Source of the DNA: Acanthopleura granulata
Taxonomy: Eukaryota > Mollusca > Polyplacophora > Chitonida > Chitonidae
Length of the DNA stretch: 64,000 nucleotides
Assembly: GCA_016165875.1 (NCBI GenBank)
Contig: JABBOT010000012.1
Coordinates: forward strand, 12,274,984-12,338,983
Reading direction: 5' to 3'
Shown here in pieces: positions 23,815 through 37,375 of the stretch (the stretch's first letter is position 1; the number at the start of each line of letters is the position of its first letter). The position numbers and the translations under genes are program-made. Below the pieces are notes generated by a model. The model worked only from the letters and a program-made list of their open reading frames with translations, was not told where the DNA came from and did not search any database.

Positions 23815-25740
23815 TACAGTGACCAATCATTTTGAGAGATAATGACCGGTTTATCGATATAAAGTGCACATGTGTATTTGTTGAAGAACTATCCTGAGAC
23901 CACCTTTTCAATAGTTCCACCTCACATATTGCACTGTGATGAGGAAGAGGCACTATACACATGCCGTTGCATCTAGTTGCCATAGTTGCTGTTATCGGCT
24001 ATGAGCACTTTTTTTAACACTGATTTAACTAGAAGAGTTATGTCAGTTTCTCTATCAATGTCAATCTCACACAAATGCTTCTTTATAGTGTTAGTGCCGG
24101 CAACACAGACTGAAAAAGCTTTGATTCATGTGCATAAAAATTAACAATTTATTCAATATATGAATAAGTGAAGTAAGCACAGGCCAACTGGCCAATGAAT
24201 ACTTTATACAGAGTGTATAAACCACTTGTATGACATTGTATTCTACAAAAATAAATATCTTACATGCTACCAAGACCTTCTTTTTTTGAAAAACTGGAAG
24301 CCTTAGGTGAAATACAATACCTCAGAATTAGACACCAACTTTGAATACATGAATACAGACCAATTAAAAAATGATTTTCACATGATTTTTAATTTTAACT
24401 TACACCTAATACATGCACAATGTGTAAGTAACCTTATGGTTTTCCCACTAAAATAGTTATACTCTTGAAAAGAGACAACATATCTTCTAAAGAACCAGTA
24501 CATGCAGGCTTACAAATGATACTTGTGTGTTCTGTATGTCTGTGTGTGTTATTCAATTTAAATTCCACATAATCTTCAATAAGGACTACACAAGTAATTC
24601 TTACAACCTTGGTTGCCGTATTAAATCACAACCTTCAGGGTCTTTCATATATGTACTCAATTTATAACCTGTTGCACCACTGTACTGCTAATGCAGATTC
24701 ATACGAATAATGAAAATGAAACTTGCAATTTAACAGGACACAAGCATTTCGAGCATCAAATCATTAGGAATGAATGATTGATGAGGCAATACTTCAGAAA
24801 ATATCATGGCGAGTCAAACCATTAGGAATGCATGTTTGTTTTTACATTTCAGCAAATGTCACATGATATATTGTGATTAAAATTATGATCTATAAATAGC
24901 AGCGTGTCACACATCCACTAAAGCATGTGGGCTGACTCTACAAAGCAAATTTTCACTTACAATTTCAATAGCATTTTTAGATATATTTTTAGACCCAAGG
25001 AGTTGAACACATGAAATGTTTTGGCCTGAAGACACATCCACCAAGTTTAAGATTTCCTGACTACCAGTACAAACTAAACATTACAAACTTTTATCATTTT
25101 AACTTTCGAAAATACGTTTAAGTATGTAGCGGAATGGAGCCCATAACTTGATCCTTAAATCCCACTCAATGACACTTTAATTAACATTTCAGCCGAGAGA
25201 GTATATGTTCTAAATTAATTCCAGGCTATAAAACAATGTAGCATCCTCTAGTAAAAAATGTCACACAACAGCTGCTAAAATACACTTTATGCTTAGTTAT
25301 ACAGGTATTGCTTATGAATTAAGTCTTCATACAAATCCGTCAGATTTATAACAGATCTCTATAACCTAATGAATATTACCAGCTTAAAATGGTCTGAATG
25401 TAACTATTCTTACAAACTCTGGATGTACTTATAAATGCTAAACTTTTTTTAATTCAGTGCAGGAGACCTAACATCTAAAAAGATGTAAGTAAATGACTGC
25501 ATGCATAACAAATATACAGAAGCTATTCCACTGCCTTTTTAAAAAATGACTTGCATGAATTTCTGGCATTACCCGTAACTCCTGCAGGAAATGTGAGTTA
25601 ACATGCAATCATGATTTTTCTTTTATTGCAAATAGTATATGTATCAATTACATGCAGATATACAACTGTAGTAATAGAAAAGTCTTGGAAAAATGAATTT
25701 AAACAATTTCATTCAATATTAAATTCTTAAATGTGGTTCA
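23815..25740. other. intergenic DNA between NAGK stop and the minisatellite
   Basis: AT-rich sequence with no recognised exon or repeat family. TTTATT at 25622-25627 reads AATAAA on the minus strand about 120 bp after the NAGK stop and is a candidate polyadenylation signal for NAGK. Confidence 0.45.
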
Positions 25741-25748
25741 TCAAGGAA

Positions 25749-28700
25749 TTAGTCTAGCTTATGATGGCAGAATGTCTTGGAGTTCGCTTTGTAATCCAAA
25801 GGTAGTCGATACCCAGCATGCTTTGCCCCAAGGGCAGCCGCACCCACTGCCCCATTTTGTTGAAGTTCCAACAAACTAATTTCACTTATTTTTACATCTC
25901 GTTCATTTCTCGGCTGAAGGGCTTTGAAAAAGCCTGAAAGAAGAAAGTGAAATACATTATTTTACACTGCAAAATCAGCTAAATGGTTCTGGTAGTTTTG
26001 AAATGATTTTTGCTATACGATATTCCGCTAAACATTTCATATGTTAAAACACGTCAACTTTATATGCAGATTATAGTGCAGCTCATTCCCTGAAAGATGA
26101 AGAAAACAAAATGTTTGCTCAAAGTCTGACTTGTTTATTCAGTCATCATCAGCTCTTTTGCCTTGTTTATTCAGTTTTTATGAGGAGCTGATGATGACCG
26201 AGTAAAACAGTCCAAATATTGAGTAAAAATCACATTTTCCTCAATCTTCAAAGGGAGGCATGTGAGATAGCTGTGTCGTGTGAATGAGTATTCATGCCAG
26301 TGCACCGGAGAAGGGAAAACCAACTCAGTGAGTGTTTTTGTTCCCTACCTTCCTTTATGAGGTCCCAGCTTTTCCACACAGATCCCACACATACCACGCT
26401 CAACCCTCCTGTCCCTGTCAGCAGGGTCTGAAAGGAATGAAATTAAGCCATGTAAATTCAGAGGATTTATATCTCACATTAAATATGAAAAACTTATGCA
26501 TGGAGCAAACTGGTTTTCAAACTTGATCAGAGAGGCTACAAAAAGAATCTGCTTACAAAATGATATCAAAATCAGACAATACTTGAACCATTTGTACTGC
26601 ATGGAAACCAATGGCCAGTCTGAACCAAGACATCCTAGAGGTGAAAGACAGCGGATGTTCACAGCCAAGTTTGTTAAAAGGGTTGGACAATATTATGTTT
26701 ATTTCGGTGAAGTATTTTTTTCTAACTGCTACTACGACAACAGAAATTGCTCAGGCAACTAACATGAAACGCAGCACAATTCTGCATGAGCTGTGACCTA
26801 ATTGTTGCAAGTGAGGAATACTCATCACCCAAGACTGTAGTAAGTCGCTAAGGTTGTGGTTAAAACTTATGTGTATATCTAAATTAAACACATGAAATGA
26901 TTAAGAAATGATTAAGATTAAAATATATAACATTAAAATAGTGTCCTGTCCCTATGCTATTACATGTTACATTGGCAGTCAACTCAAAATATTTATGTCA
27001 CAGCTTATGAACAGCTGATATCTCCTAGCTCTCTGATTGGTCAATCTCTCATAAGCTTAAAAGCATGGGCGCCTCCAAATCCCCAGTCAGCAGGAAAGTA
27101 CTCCACACTTCGAACGAAGATAATTTCAGCAACAAATTCAAACAAGTTTTTGCATTTACAAGAGAATTTAGTAACAGTGCCTCAGTCATGAGCTTTCTTT
27201 TACATTAAATATGGAACACTTATACACAGAGCCTGATGCTTTTGCGAAGCTGATCTGAGGTTGCACAAAACAGACCAACATTTGGGGGACTGCTGGTTTG
27301 TGATGGCATGGGGATGTGGGTGTTAAAAGGCCCGGAGCAAGAACAAAACTTAAGTTATTAGACCTGAAAGGTTCTGGGCCCTGCATTGTTATTTACTTCT
27401 TTGCTTGTTTTTCTTTATTTTATTCTCACAAATTTTTCACTAATACAATGACCATGCACCAGTTTCATGGGTGAAAGAAACTGGAGCACCTGGCATAAAC
27501 CAACAATCTCTGGCAAGTTACTGACAAACTTTTCCACATGAGTGACAGAATGCACAAATCCCATGTCCAAGGCCAGGATTGAGCCCATATCTTGCTACTG
27601 AAAGACAACACTGTGATCAACAGCTCACACACCTTGTCAACATGTTGCGATACTGCCTGCACGTGAAGGGCCAGTATTTTTCCTGTCTCCTCAAATATAT
27701 GTTTGCACAATGGATCATTCAGTTCTGAGGCCCCTGAAATAACATCAGAGTTAAAAAAAATAAAATTAACACAAAATAAGAAGATGTGTAAAAACAGCCC
27801 TGAAAATTTATTTAAAAAAAAAGAAATTCATTACCCTGCTGCAACCTTTACAAAACAATACAACAAACAAATCATGTGTATAAATTAACTTACAGTTCAA
27901 TGTGTAAATGAAAGGTAAGGCAATATACACTGTACCAAAACAATCCATTACATGATATGTATAGTTCTGAACAAATACTGTACTTCAGAATTTCATGCCA
28001 TGTAATTTGCAGTAAAGCTGCTGCTCCTCATAAATTAAATGTTTCACGAAAGTTTTATTATGGGATAAAAGTCCTGTGTGGCATTCCAACACTTCATTGT
28101 ACACACATGACTTTGAACTGTTGAATTCAGTTAATGAACAATGTTGTCTGTATTGTAAGTATATAGGGATTTAACTACGGACACATGGTATTAGGCTTTT
28201 AAATAAGAGAACAAATATTTTCATAGAATGAATGAATGAATATTGTGGGTCAATGCCATTTTGACAATATTACAGCCCTATCACATGATGTAACCATGAC
28301 AGCAAATGGTATATAATTCCAATGATATATAAATACATCTACAGCAAAATTCACATTATACACTATAGACCAACGCTTTCAAAGAATAAGACGGATTTAT
28401 AGTTAGGAGTGAGAATAAAAGTTCATGCAGTTACACGTATGTACTGCATGCTAATTTCACTGATATTCACAACTAATAAATGTGTACAGAAGAAACCATA
28501 TTAGCCTCACCTTTGGCTAATTTCACGGCCATGCTGGCATAAAAAGACTTGGTAAAGTTTGTGTACAGATGATCCAACATTCCAAACTGATCCTGTACCT
28601 ATATGAAATAAAAACACTGGCACTTTTGTAAGTTTCTTTGCTTCAGGTTAATGTAGAGTCTAACAGGATCATAATCATATCATGACAATGTTACCTACCC

Positions 28701-31700
28701 TATGGTACCCTAGATTTCAGAATTTTCTTGGAGAACTGAAGGGTGCAGAGAAATAATTCTCACACTTTTATGAAGCTTACACCTGTGTTGACACAAACAA
28801 ATCATTTTTTAGCTTTATTTTTACAATAACTGTATGCATAAATTACCCTCTAAAAACTGCTTTAATGACTGAAAAGGTTGAAGATTATTTACAGTAACAA
28901 CAAAACAGCCTTCACAATGTCTAATTTATATACACATCCTAAATAACACAATGGTGTGTTAAAATTTGTGAATTATTTCCTTTATTTCCATACACAATTG
29001 ACTTCACATTGTGTATGATATTTTATGTTGTTTGGCTGATGTCATGCCAGTGCCATCTGGTGTCATGCAAGATTCAATACTGACTCAATGGAATGCCATG
29101 CCAAAGACATCCAGAAATCACCCAGTCATGCCAGTCGCAGTTAAAGCACATTCAGTGCTTAACTCAGACAAATTAGTAGTCAAAAGCGAGCTACAGAGCC
29201 CAGTTGTGAACAGGAAACTTTTCTTAACAACTGTGGGGTTTATACTACTCACTACAAAGGTTTAAGGCAAAGCTCAAAATCTTAAACTCATGATGAAAAC
29301 AAAGACATGTTCAGTTTCACTTACATTAAAATGCTCACACATTGTTTGGCGAACATACGTCACATCATACTCGCATGGAAATAAGTTGTCTTCATGATCA
29401 AATAAAATCTTCAATGCTCTGTGTACGATCCAGAATGCTGCAAAGGAAGCAATGGGATGTATTGAATGGACACCTCTGAGTCTGTAATATTTTACAGCAC
29501 TCTCTGATTTCTCCACTAAAGTATCACCATGTCACAACGTGAATATGTGGTAAAAGTTTACAGTCAAATAAACTTAACCAGTACACAAATACACTATGCT
29601 CAAAAACACAAGTTTTTGCTTTTGGTTTATTTATTCCATAATAAGCTCACTCACTTGGACAGTTGTTAAAGTAATAAAGGAATGGGAAGGCAGCATATTT
29701 TTTAATCCCATGAGTAGGCGCTAGAGTGAAGCAGGACCTTGAGCCATTGTTATGTCAAAGATAGATTGCAGTGCAACATCTAGTGAATGTTACAATGTAT
29801 TGGTTTCTATTGTAATGTTGAGCTGTCTTTATGATGAGTGAGGAAGGGAACATTTGACATTAATGAAAATGACATTAAGGTCTTGCTGCCAGGCATTGGA
29901 CAGATCAGGCCTGTCTCTCTAATGTCAGTAATATCAACTACAATACTGTGCATCTATCAACGTTCCAATTCAAAGGGGAGGTAACTCACCCGATCCCTCA
30001 TCCCCTATCATGTGACCCCATCCTCCAACTCGGTGACCCTCTCCATTAGGATTGATCAGCTGACAGTTTGAACCTGTGCCAGCTATCAGGACAATGCCCC
30101 CTGGAGAAAATATAAATAAAATCAAAGCTGTTATCCAATAGTGTTGCCGGGGTCCAAATTATCACTTATTTACCACATCTGGAAGTCACCTGATAACTTC
30201 ATGGTAATACAAAAGAGGGCAAAAAGGATAAAAAAGGAACGAACTAGACAGAGAAAGACAAAGAATACAGTGTCGCAAGGATGATCTCCATTCTCATAAC
30301 AAACTGCACTCAGTGATGTTCAGTTTTACAGTTATGGCGGTTTCCTATCATGTGACCTCTAAATGTGAGGAAATTTTGCTTCTTTGCACTTTGCACAGTA
30401 CATATCTGGCCCTTCGCAGTCCGTAATTTTCAGCATTACAGCTATAATGCTTTTCTGTCACGTGACCTCCAAATATGGGGAAAATTGCATTTTCTCGAAC
30501 TTTGATCATAATTTGTGACAAAAGTACATTAAAATATTTAAATTCAAAAACTTTTGGTCACCTGACAGCTTTGGTAGTCAGTGCATTTCCACAGTTTTCA
30601 AGATATGAAAATGACTTTTTGCACACGTAATTCACCTTGATGTATTCTGTCTGCACTTTAAATTTCAGTTCCATCGGATAAACCCTCCTTGAGAAAATGA
30701 CATGTCAATATTGCCATATTCTATTCATGGCAATATGGCGTCCAAAGTAGGTCAGGTTGAAAAATAAAAATTGTGGGGAAAAATTTGCATGTAAAAGTGA
30801 TCAGAGTGCTAGGACTAGTCTGCAGTGCCTAATAATTTCTTGGCACTTGAAAAAAGACAGAAAAATGACTAGCAGGATTTAAACTTGATTTAAACTGGAG
30901 ACTGCAAGGCACAACATTAACTGTGGCTATCCTGAAAGCCAGTGAAAAGAAAATAAACAATGCTCCCAGACACCAAGGCTCTGTCACATGTAGGGATAGA
31001 CTGTGCCTTTGATCTAGTGCTCCTGGGGCCAGACAGAATTAGAATACCTGGCTCAAGCCAGCCAAACTACATAAAAAGTTTTGGTGAAGTCTTGCAGAAA
31101 GCTCCCATGTTATTTAAATGAGAGGGTTTTGACAAATTTTGATGGTTTGGGGGCAAAAACTTAAAAAGAAAACAATGTATGAAAATAATTCTTGCATATT
31201 TGTAATCCTGAACTCAAGGAGCACCAGAGAGAGTGTTTGTTTAATCATTTTTAGCAATTTTGAGAGTTGACCTAGTTTTGATCAGTTATAGCTTAATTTG
31301 CACACGAAACTTAAAGTTTTTCACAATATCAGTAGGGTGATCCACCAAGACAGAGTAGATGAAATTTCAGTCAGATAGCTTAAACTGTTTTGGAAAAGAA
31401 GATTTTTTAAGCCTGATAACAAAATTCAAAATGGCAGCTAAATCATGTGACTAACCAAAAATCATAAAATGTTAAAAGTTGCTTCATATGTTTGTTATCA
31501 AAACTGCAAAGTTTGGATTCTCTACATCCAGCAGTTCGGGAGACATTGCAATTTTATGAGCAGACTAAAATAATGATCCGCACGATTTCAAGATGTGTTC
31601 CGCCAGCATGGCTTTGGCATGTAATAAAAGGGGCTTCTTAAAATACTGGAATACTGGTTTAATACCTGCTAGTTGGGCCAGTTGTTATGTCAGAAGAAAT

Positions 31701-34700
31701 ATGGTAATTATAGTTTTCTATTTGTTTTATGTTCTGACATAATTTTATTTGTCTTTAACTGTAAAGGTTATTATCAAACTGAACATAATATCATTTGGAC
31801 ATGTGTATGCAATTTGCTACTATATTTATATGTGGAAGAGAAGAAATTGGGGAAGAATAAGTTTCCACAGTAAAATGGTCGAATTACCTTCCAAAAATAA
31901 TGATATTATATTATATATATTTATTTGTATGTAATTTAACAAAAACAGTTTACGACAACTAAAACATCAGTAAAATGTAACTTAAATGTTTATGCATACA
32001 AGTCAGGTAGTATATATGTACTTCAGAAGTTTAAACATTCCCTATATTTCTTCATTTGAATGATATTAAACCAGAATAATCTAAAATGTAATTGCTTTTC
32101 TCACTGTGATGTTTCCACCATAGAAGCCAAAAAAACACAGTACCATGTGTATTTATTTCAAACTATGATTGTTTATTGCAATTATCATATAACCTGCATT
32201 TTTGAATCTTTGACTGTAACAGCTGGTTAGTTCAAATGTACAAACTTCAAGTTTACACAATTACTGAAGCATGTGAGTCAACTTTTGTTTTTCCTGACAG
32301 AGATAATCAGCCAAGATATATTATGAGAAAACAGCCCTCATACTAAATTATAAATGACACCATAACTGATATTACATGTATCAAGAACACTATTAAAATG
32401 CAAATTTTCATTCCAACTTAAAATTTATTTCAGTAACTGTTTTAAAACCATTTCCATTTAATTTTCTAAAAAACAAATTCAAGTTGTCCTACTTATGGAA
32501 AAATGGTATCAAATCAAGTTGTGACGAAAACAGTTCTTAAATTATTTAAGTTTAAAAATTTCGACGTCAATGAAAATCTTCTTTATTTGATTTTCTTTCC
32601 AAAGCACCCGTAAAATATTCATGAATATGAGTGCGTGTGTTGTTTTCTTTTTTTGGTTTAACGAGTTTCTCAGAGGACATTTATATCTAGAAATTAAACA
32701 ATTCTTGTGAAGGAAAAAATATACACAGACCATTAGGTTCTCAAGAATCCCTTTAAAAAATATACACACATGTTAAAGGTAAACACCAGCACAGCCAATC
32801 AATATAAACCAAACAAAGAACAATACAATCCCTACATGTACAACATCTGGCTACAGACCTTTGTCAGTTGCTGTAGCCAGAGCTCCATACGTGTCGTTAC
32901 AGACATAAAAACTTTCACTGAGCGTCTTGTATTTTTCCTGGATAGCTTTCGTCATGTTGGCCTGGCACTCGGCCGAGTCTCCCCCACTCATGGACATGCC
33001 CTGTAGGGGTGGAAAGAAAGAGAGACATCTACGATATTACAACCATGTCCTGAAGCAGCTCTGAGTAAACAGACACCGTCACAGACAAATAACGGAGTGA
33101 AGCTGACAGAGAAGCAGATCAGACTGAACAAACAGGGGCAGACAGTGAATCAACATCTCCAGGTATGTCAGTCAATAACGACAGGTAAAAATCTGGATCT
33201 GCACATAAGGCTGTTACACGTCCACAAGTTATGTCAAAATAGCCCTCACCTTATGATGATTTTACTCCCCAGAAACATTGCCACAGAACCAGATCTTTAT
33301 ATTTTCAAGTTAAACGTATATTTTCAACTATAATTTAATCAGCTCACTGAGCCCATCTGATATTCTAGGTAGCCGTATTATTATTTAACATTTCCTCTGT
33401 CAAAGGCTTCCCAGTAATAAACACATAGACTACATGTAGTCTACTTTATTAACACAGTCTCATGTACAGTTACATTAGCAAAACCAACTTAAATGTAATA
33501 AATTGAAAGATTTTCTCTGACTCAGCCTCATGAAAACTGGCAGAAGTGGGAGTAATCAAAGTTTGCCTTTAGGACTATTTCCATATACATGTGTTATATA
33601 ATGATATACCCGTAGGTGTAACTGTTGTGGACTAACAGCTGACAAACAGTGATATGCATCTTACATGTAACTTTACAGGTTATTTCATTAAATTCCCTAT
33701 GATGCAATCCTTGCATTTACTGTTAACCAACTGAGGTGGAAATGTTGCAGTTTATGATTAGTACAGGCAAGGGAACAAAAACTTTACCAGTCCTTTCAGA
33801 GGAGTATTTTCATCCACCCCAGCCTTTCTCTTTATTTCCACCGCAAGGTCATTAATTCTTTTGAGGCATTCATCTATACCGATGAGCTGAAATTACAGAG
33901 GCAAAAAAAATTTATATACTTGTTTATCTGATTGTTGTTTTACACTAAACTCAAGAATATTTCATCCAGCATTATGGTGGGAGGAAACTGGCCAGAGCCT
34001 AGAGTAAATCCATGACCATCTGCAGGTTGCTGGCCGACTAACAACATAAACCAAAAGTATAAATGTCATATGAAAAATAAACAAGAAGAATACTGAGACG
34101 TGAACCTCTCATTTTGGTCTTGAGGCAACATTATCATGGTTATTAGAACTTAAAATCATAGTATTATTTCCTCTGTAAATTATTTACTTGATTGGTGTTC
34201 AAAACAACAACGATCAGGCTTAACACATGCTGTAATAGTGACACTGTAATAATATGCTACAGATTTGATTGACATGATTGTTTTTAATACCACACTCAAC
34301 AGCTTCTCTCCTATACTAGGACTGTGACCACAGGTTCAGCCAGAGGGGGGTGGGGGGATGTCTGTCTTTTAGGCATCATATTCTGACAAAATTAACATGG
34401 GAGAGATAAGGCAAATTTAGTTGAAAAATTGTAAATGAGACACTTTGATCTTTGAATTCTGGAGAAACCTTTGGCTGTGAGAATTATTGGTGATGAAAAC
34501 ATAGGTGCTCAGGGTAATACAAGTTTACTAAGTTACTGACATATTTCCCCACACCATGTTAGTGCAAGAAAAGAGGTCTTAATGAATGTTAGACTGTGAA
34601 AATGGCCATGAGCCATATAACTGCCCAGTGACAGCTTTGAACCTGCTATTGAAAAGCAAGCACCTTTACCCACTTGATAAAGTGGCCTGATTCCTACAGG

Positions 34701-36568
34701 CAATGGACTTTAATTTCAACTAGACTGATTAGGTTTTGTTTAACTTTAATAATAATTTTCAAAAGTTAACTAGATCTTACCCACTGATTTGTAGCTGGTC
34801 CATCAGCCCAAGCCACAATGCTGCCATCTGACTTCATGAGAACCATCTTGGAATGGGTGGCCCCACTGATTTATCAAAACACATGCAGATTGTAAACCTC
34901 ATGAATTTGATGTTGTATGCTACCGATACAATGTTTAACTGAGGTTCATTTGAAACACATGGGGTATTTTCCTATCCGTATTTAGACGCTGTCTTCCCTT
35001 TAAAATCTGTATATTCCTCGATAAGTAATGATCAGCCGAGGGGATCGCATGCTGCAGCAGTGTTAGGGCCATATCGGCTGTTTAAGACCAATGCTTCGTT
35101 CAAAAATTCCCACAGTCTGCCATGTTTAGTCAACCGTCAAGAGAATCCAGTAATCTCCGTGATGTGAAGTTTTTCGGTGCAGGATTCATGCTGTTACGTA
35201 GGTAGTTCAAATGCCGAAAACTCTCACAGTTTGGAGAATTTCCAATAAACAAAAATGCCTAGCGATCGGCAAGTAGTTAATAATGTGGCCACTTCCTAAA
35301 ACAAGCCATGTGAGCTTAACACAAGCATCTTAAAACCACTGCCACATGCGATCCCCTTGGCTGATCACTGCTGATTGAGGACCATGCAGATTTTAAAGGG
35401 TAGGCAGCGTCTAACTACGGACAGGAAAATGCACCTTGGTTTTCAAACGGACCTCTGTTTAATTCATTAGGTTAGCAGATTGTATGCGTGTTATACACGT
35501 ATTTACAATAACTGAAACACACTACACATGTAAGGTTTATGTTACATCTCTCATAACTACCTGGATATTAAGAAATGTAAATAAAAAAAAATTTAAATAA
35601 AATATACAATGATGTGATTTATTTTTAGAATTTGTATCCATTAGGCACGTGTTGTTTATTCCATTAGCTGAATGTCATCATATTCATTGGCAGTTTACTG
35701 CATTTATAAGCTTCTGACTTCTACGGTGTTACTTTATGGAGGTCTGAGTTCATAACCAATGGAGTAAACGTGTACAAGAGCACAGAAAAATGCCTCAACT
35801 AAATCTACAGCTGGACAAACAACATAGGAACTTGGATGTGGCCATATGAAATCACATTGCACCCAATTCTACCTGTAAGTGATCCTTGAAACTAAAGAGA
35901 AAAGACACTAAGATTTTAATATAAGTATGATTAGCCAAAGATGAACTTGGTAAGTGCATTGCTGGCACAGTATTATGCCATCAAGTGCATGATTCTTTTT
36001 TTTTTTTTTAATTTCTGGTACTGTGTATAACTGTACTAATTCACTGTACACATTTTCTTTCCTTGCTGCTCTATGACCACAGCACTCTACAAAACTGATC
36101 AGACAGGGTTTCAACTAGGTAGTTCAGTCTCAGTATATTAAATTAAATGTCAGCAGATCAGTAATTTCTTAACGTGCATTAACATGAACTTCCCTCTGTG
36201 AATATATCAGAACTTCATAAGCTTTAAAACTATCTTCAAAACTTTAAAATTAATTCCTAAAGCTTAAAATTGTTTCTAATTCTGAAAATATTTTCATACC
36301 TGTGAGATACATCAATTTAATAAGTAAGAAATTTGTACATTTATTAAATAATAAGTCAATCATACCGTCCTTTATCTTCAAGATGAGAAGAACAAACTCA
36401 GGCAATAAAAAAAATATATGTACTTAGATACCAGAATGTCAGGATGGGGCATCCTTTAAGTCAAGAGAACATACAAGGTACCGCTTAGTAGAATTGTCAA
36501 ACTTTTCAAGTTCATCCAATGTGTCAAATTTACCCTTCAATCCCTCCATAATATTGCTCCGTCGCCAT
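25749..36568 (-). CDS. NAGK: N-acetyl-D-glucosamine kinase, complete, 10 exons
   Basis: Cytosolic kinase that phosphorylates GlcNAc to GlcNAc-6-phosphate in amino-sugar salvage. Exons in transcript order: 36534-36568, 34781-34865, 33788-33886, 32859-33000, 29990-30100, 29325-29437, 28511-28598, 27633-27733, 26349-26427, 25749-25933. All borders are GT..AG and all phases close, giving 345 aa (human 344). The N-terminus [18 protein letters not shown] is the family phosphate-binding start. Next come [44 protein letters not shown] (with the Asp at the catalytic position of human NAGK), [53 protein letters not shown] and [20 protein letters not shown]. The short first exon is confirmed by phase: its last two bases GG plus T of exon 2 make the shared Gly codon. 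No broken residue was seen. Confidence 0.97.
26960..27600. other. NAGK intron 8 sequence
   Basis: Non-coding between NAGK exons 8 and 9. Short open frames here show no family resemblance. No complete SINE recognised. Confidence 0.4.
30290..31600. repeat. old interspersed and locally duplicated repeat in NAGK intron 4
   Basis: CAGTTTTACAGTTATGGCGG (30320) with TGTGACCTCTAAATGTGAGG recurs about 111 bp later as CAGCATTACAGCTATAATGC with CGTGACCTCCAAATATGGGG. Further on, TTTGCACACG plus AAATTTCAG blocks recur near 30617-30670 and 31297-31380. No coding frame. The family is unknown to me. Confidence 0.5.
31600..32850. other. NAGK intron 4, exon 4 side
   Basis: AT-rich, no recognised exon or repeat family. 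It borders NAGK exon 4, whose donor lies at 32857-32858. Confidence 0.4.
33915..34045 (-). mobile_element. type A SINE, 5'-truncated
   Basis: TACTTGTTTATCTGATTGTT, CTCAAGAATATTTCATCCAG, CATTATGGTGGGAGGAAACT and ATGACCATCTGCAGGTTGCT in NAGK intron 2. A short relic of the same tail (TATTTACTTGATTGGTGTTC) occurs near 34180. Confidence 0.75.
34934..35465. mobile_element. palindromic MITE (family P, my label), copy 1
   Basis: The left terminal inverted repeat (TTCATTTGAAACACATGGGG, GTATTTAGACGCTGTCTTCC, CTTTAAAATCTGTATATTCC, GATCAGCCGAGGGGATCGCA) mirrors the right (TGCGATCCCCTTGGCTGATC, CAGATTTTAAAGGGTAGGCA, GCGTCTAACTACGGACAGG). Arms are about 130 bp and contain no coding frame. The interior carries GTCAACCGTCAAGAGAATCC and AAACAAGCCATGTGAGCTTA, the same blocks as copies 2 and 3 in opposite orientation. 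It lies in NAGK intron 1. Confidence 0.85.
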
Positions 36569-36851
36569 GGTATTTCAGTCCGCCTGTTACTTTATGGATG
36601 TTCAAATCTGTCAGTCCTGTTCCCATCCGCCCTGCTCGTCAGTCTGTGTCTTTATTCACACAACAATCGATCCACATCATAGACTCGTCTGCTCACAGTA
36701 AAACAACACATGTGGTCCAGCCGAAGGTAAACTCTGACTCTTACACGCCCTCTCTGCCGTGGCCCTTTGCAGGGGAGACAATCATCAAGAATCGGATGGG
36801 TTATATGCCCTTGGGTTCACCAAACTGCAACAACAACAATCTGCCACGGAT
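36569..36851 (+). promoter_or_regulatory. candidate divergent NAGK/TMEM230 promoter and TMEM230 5' UTR exon
   Basis: This segment starts at the NAGK ATG (minus strand) and ends at a strong plus-strand donor (GGAT|GTAAGTATT at 36851/36852). It is richer in C and CpG than its surroundings. A plus-strand untranslated exon ending here could splice to the acceptor CTTCCTTTTCAG at 38828, just before the TMEM230 start. The layout and splice signals are seen; the promoter role is inferred. Confidence 0.3.
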
Positions 36852-37375
36852 GTAAGTATTCGCCACGAATTGCTGTTTCTCACTGGCAAGCACACACTAT
36901 CCACCTGTAAAAAAGGCTGAGTTGCATTAGTAAAGTTCATGAAATATAGCTGACTTCCAAGTATGATCTTCCCGAAACTCCATAGCCGTTTGGTTTACGA
37001 ATGACTGTGACAGTCAAATTGCGAAATTTAGTACCTGGGTGACTGTTTAAGCTAAAGATGGTGTATTATTATTAGTAGTGTACCACTGTGCCAATTTCAG
37101 ATTGATTACCTGCGCTCTCCGTGGTATCATATCCAGAATGCATACTCCCACCGACCAAAAAAGTCGAAGTTTATGTCAATGTGAACGGTTTTAATCAGTT
37201 AAATAATACAAATCCTAATAATTCAACCTAATATTTACACAGAAAGTTTCCTTTGACTTTTCTGTATTTACTTTAAAAAATTTGTCCACGAACCTGCCAT
37301 TTTCTTGTACAACATTAACCTGGTGAAAGCACATGGTAGGTTAGTTGAATGAATTAGACGTTATATGCTACCGAT

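Noticed and set aside
36598..36855. Plus-strand open frame next to the NAGK start
   Set aside because: No family resemblance; more likely promoter or untranslated exon of TMEM230.
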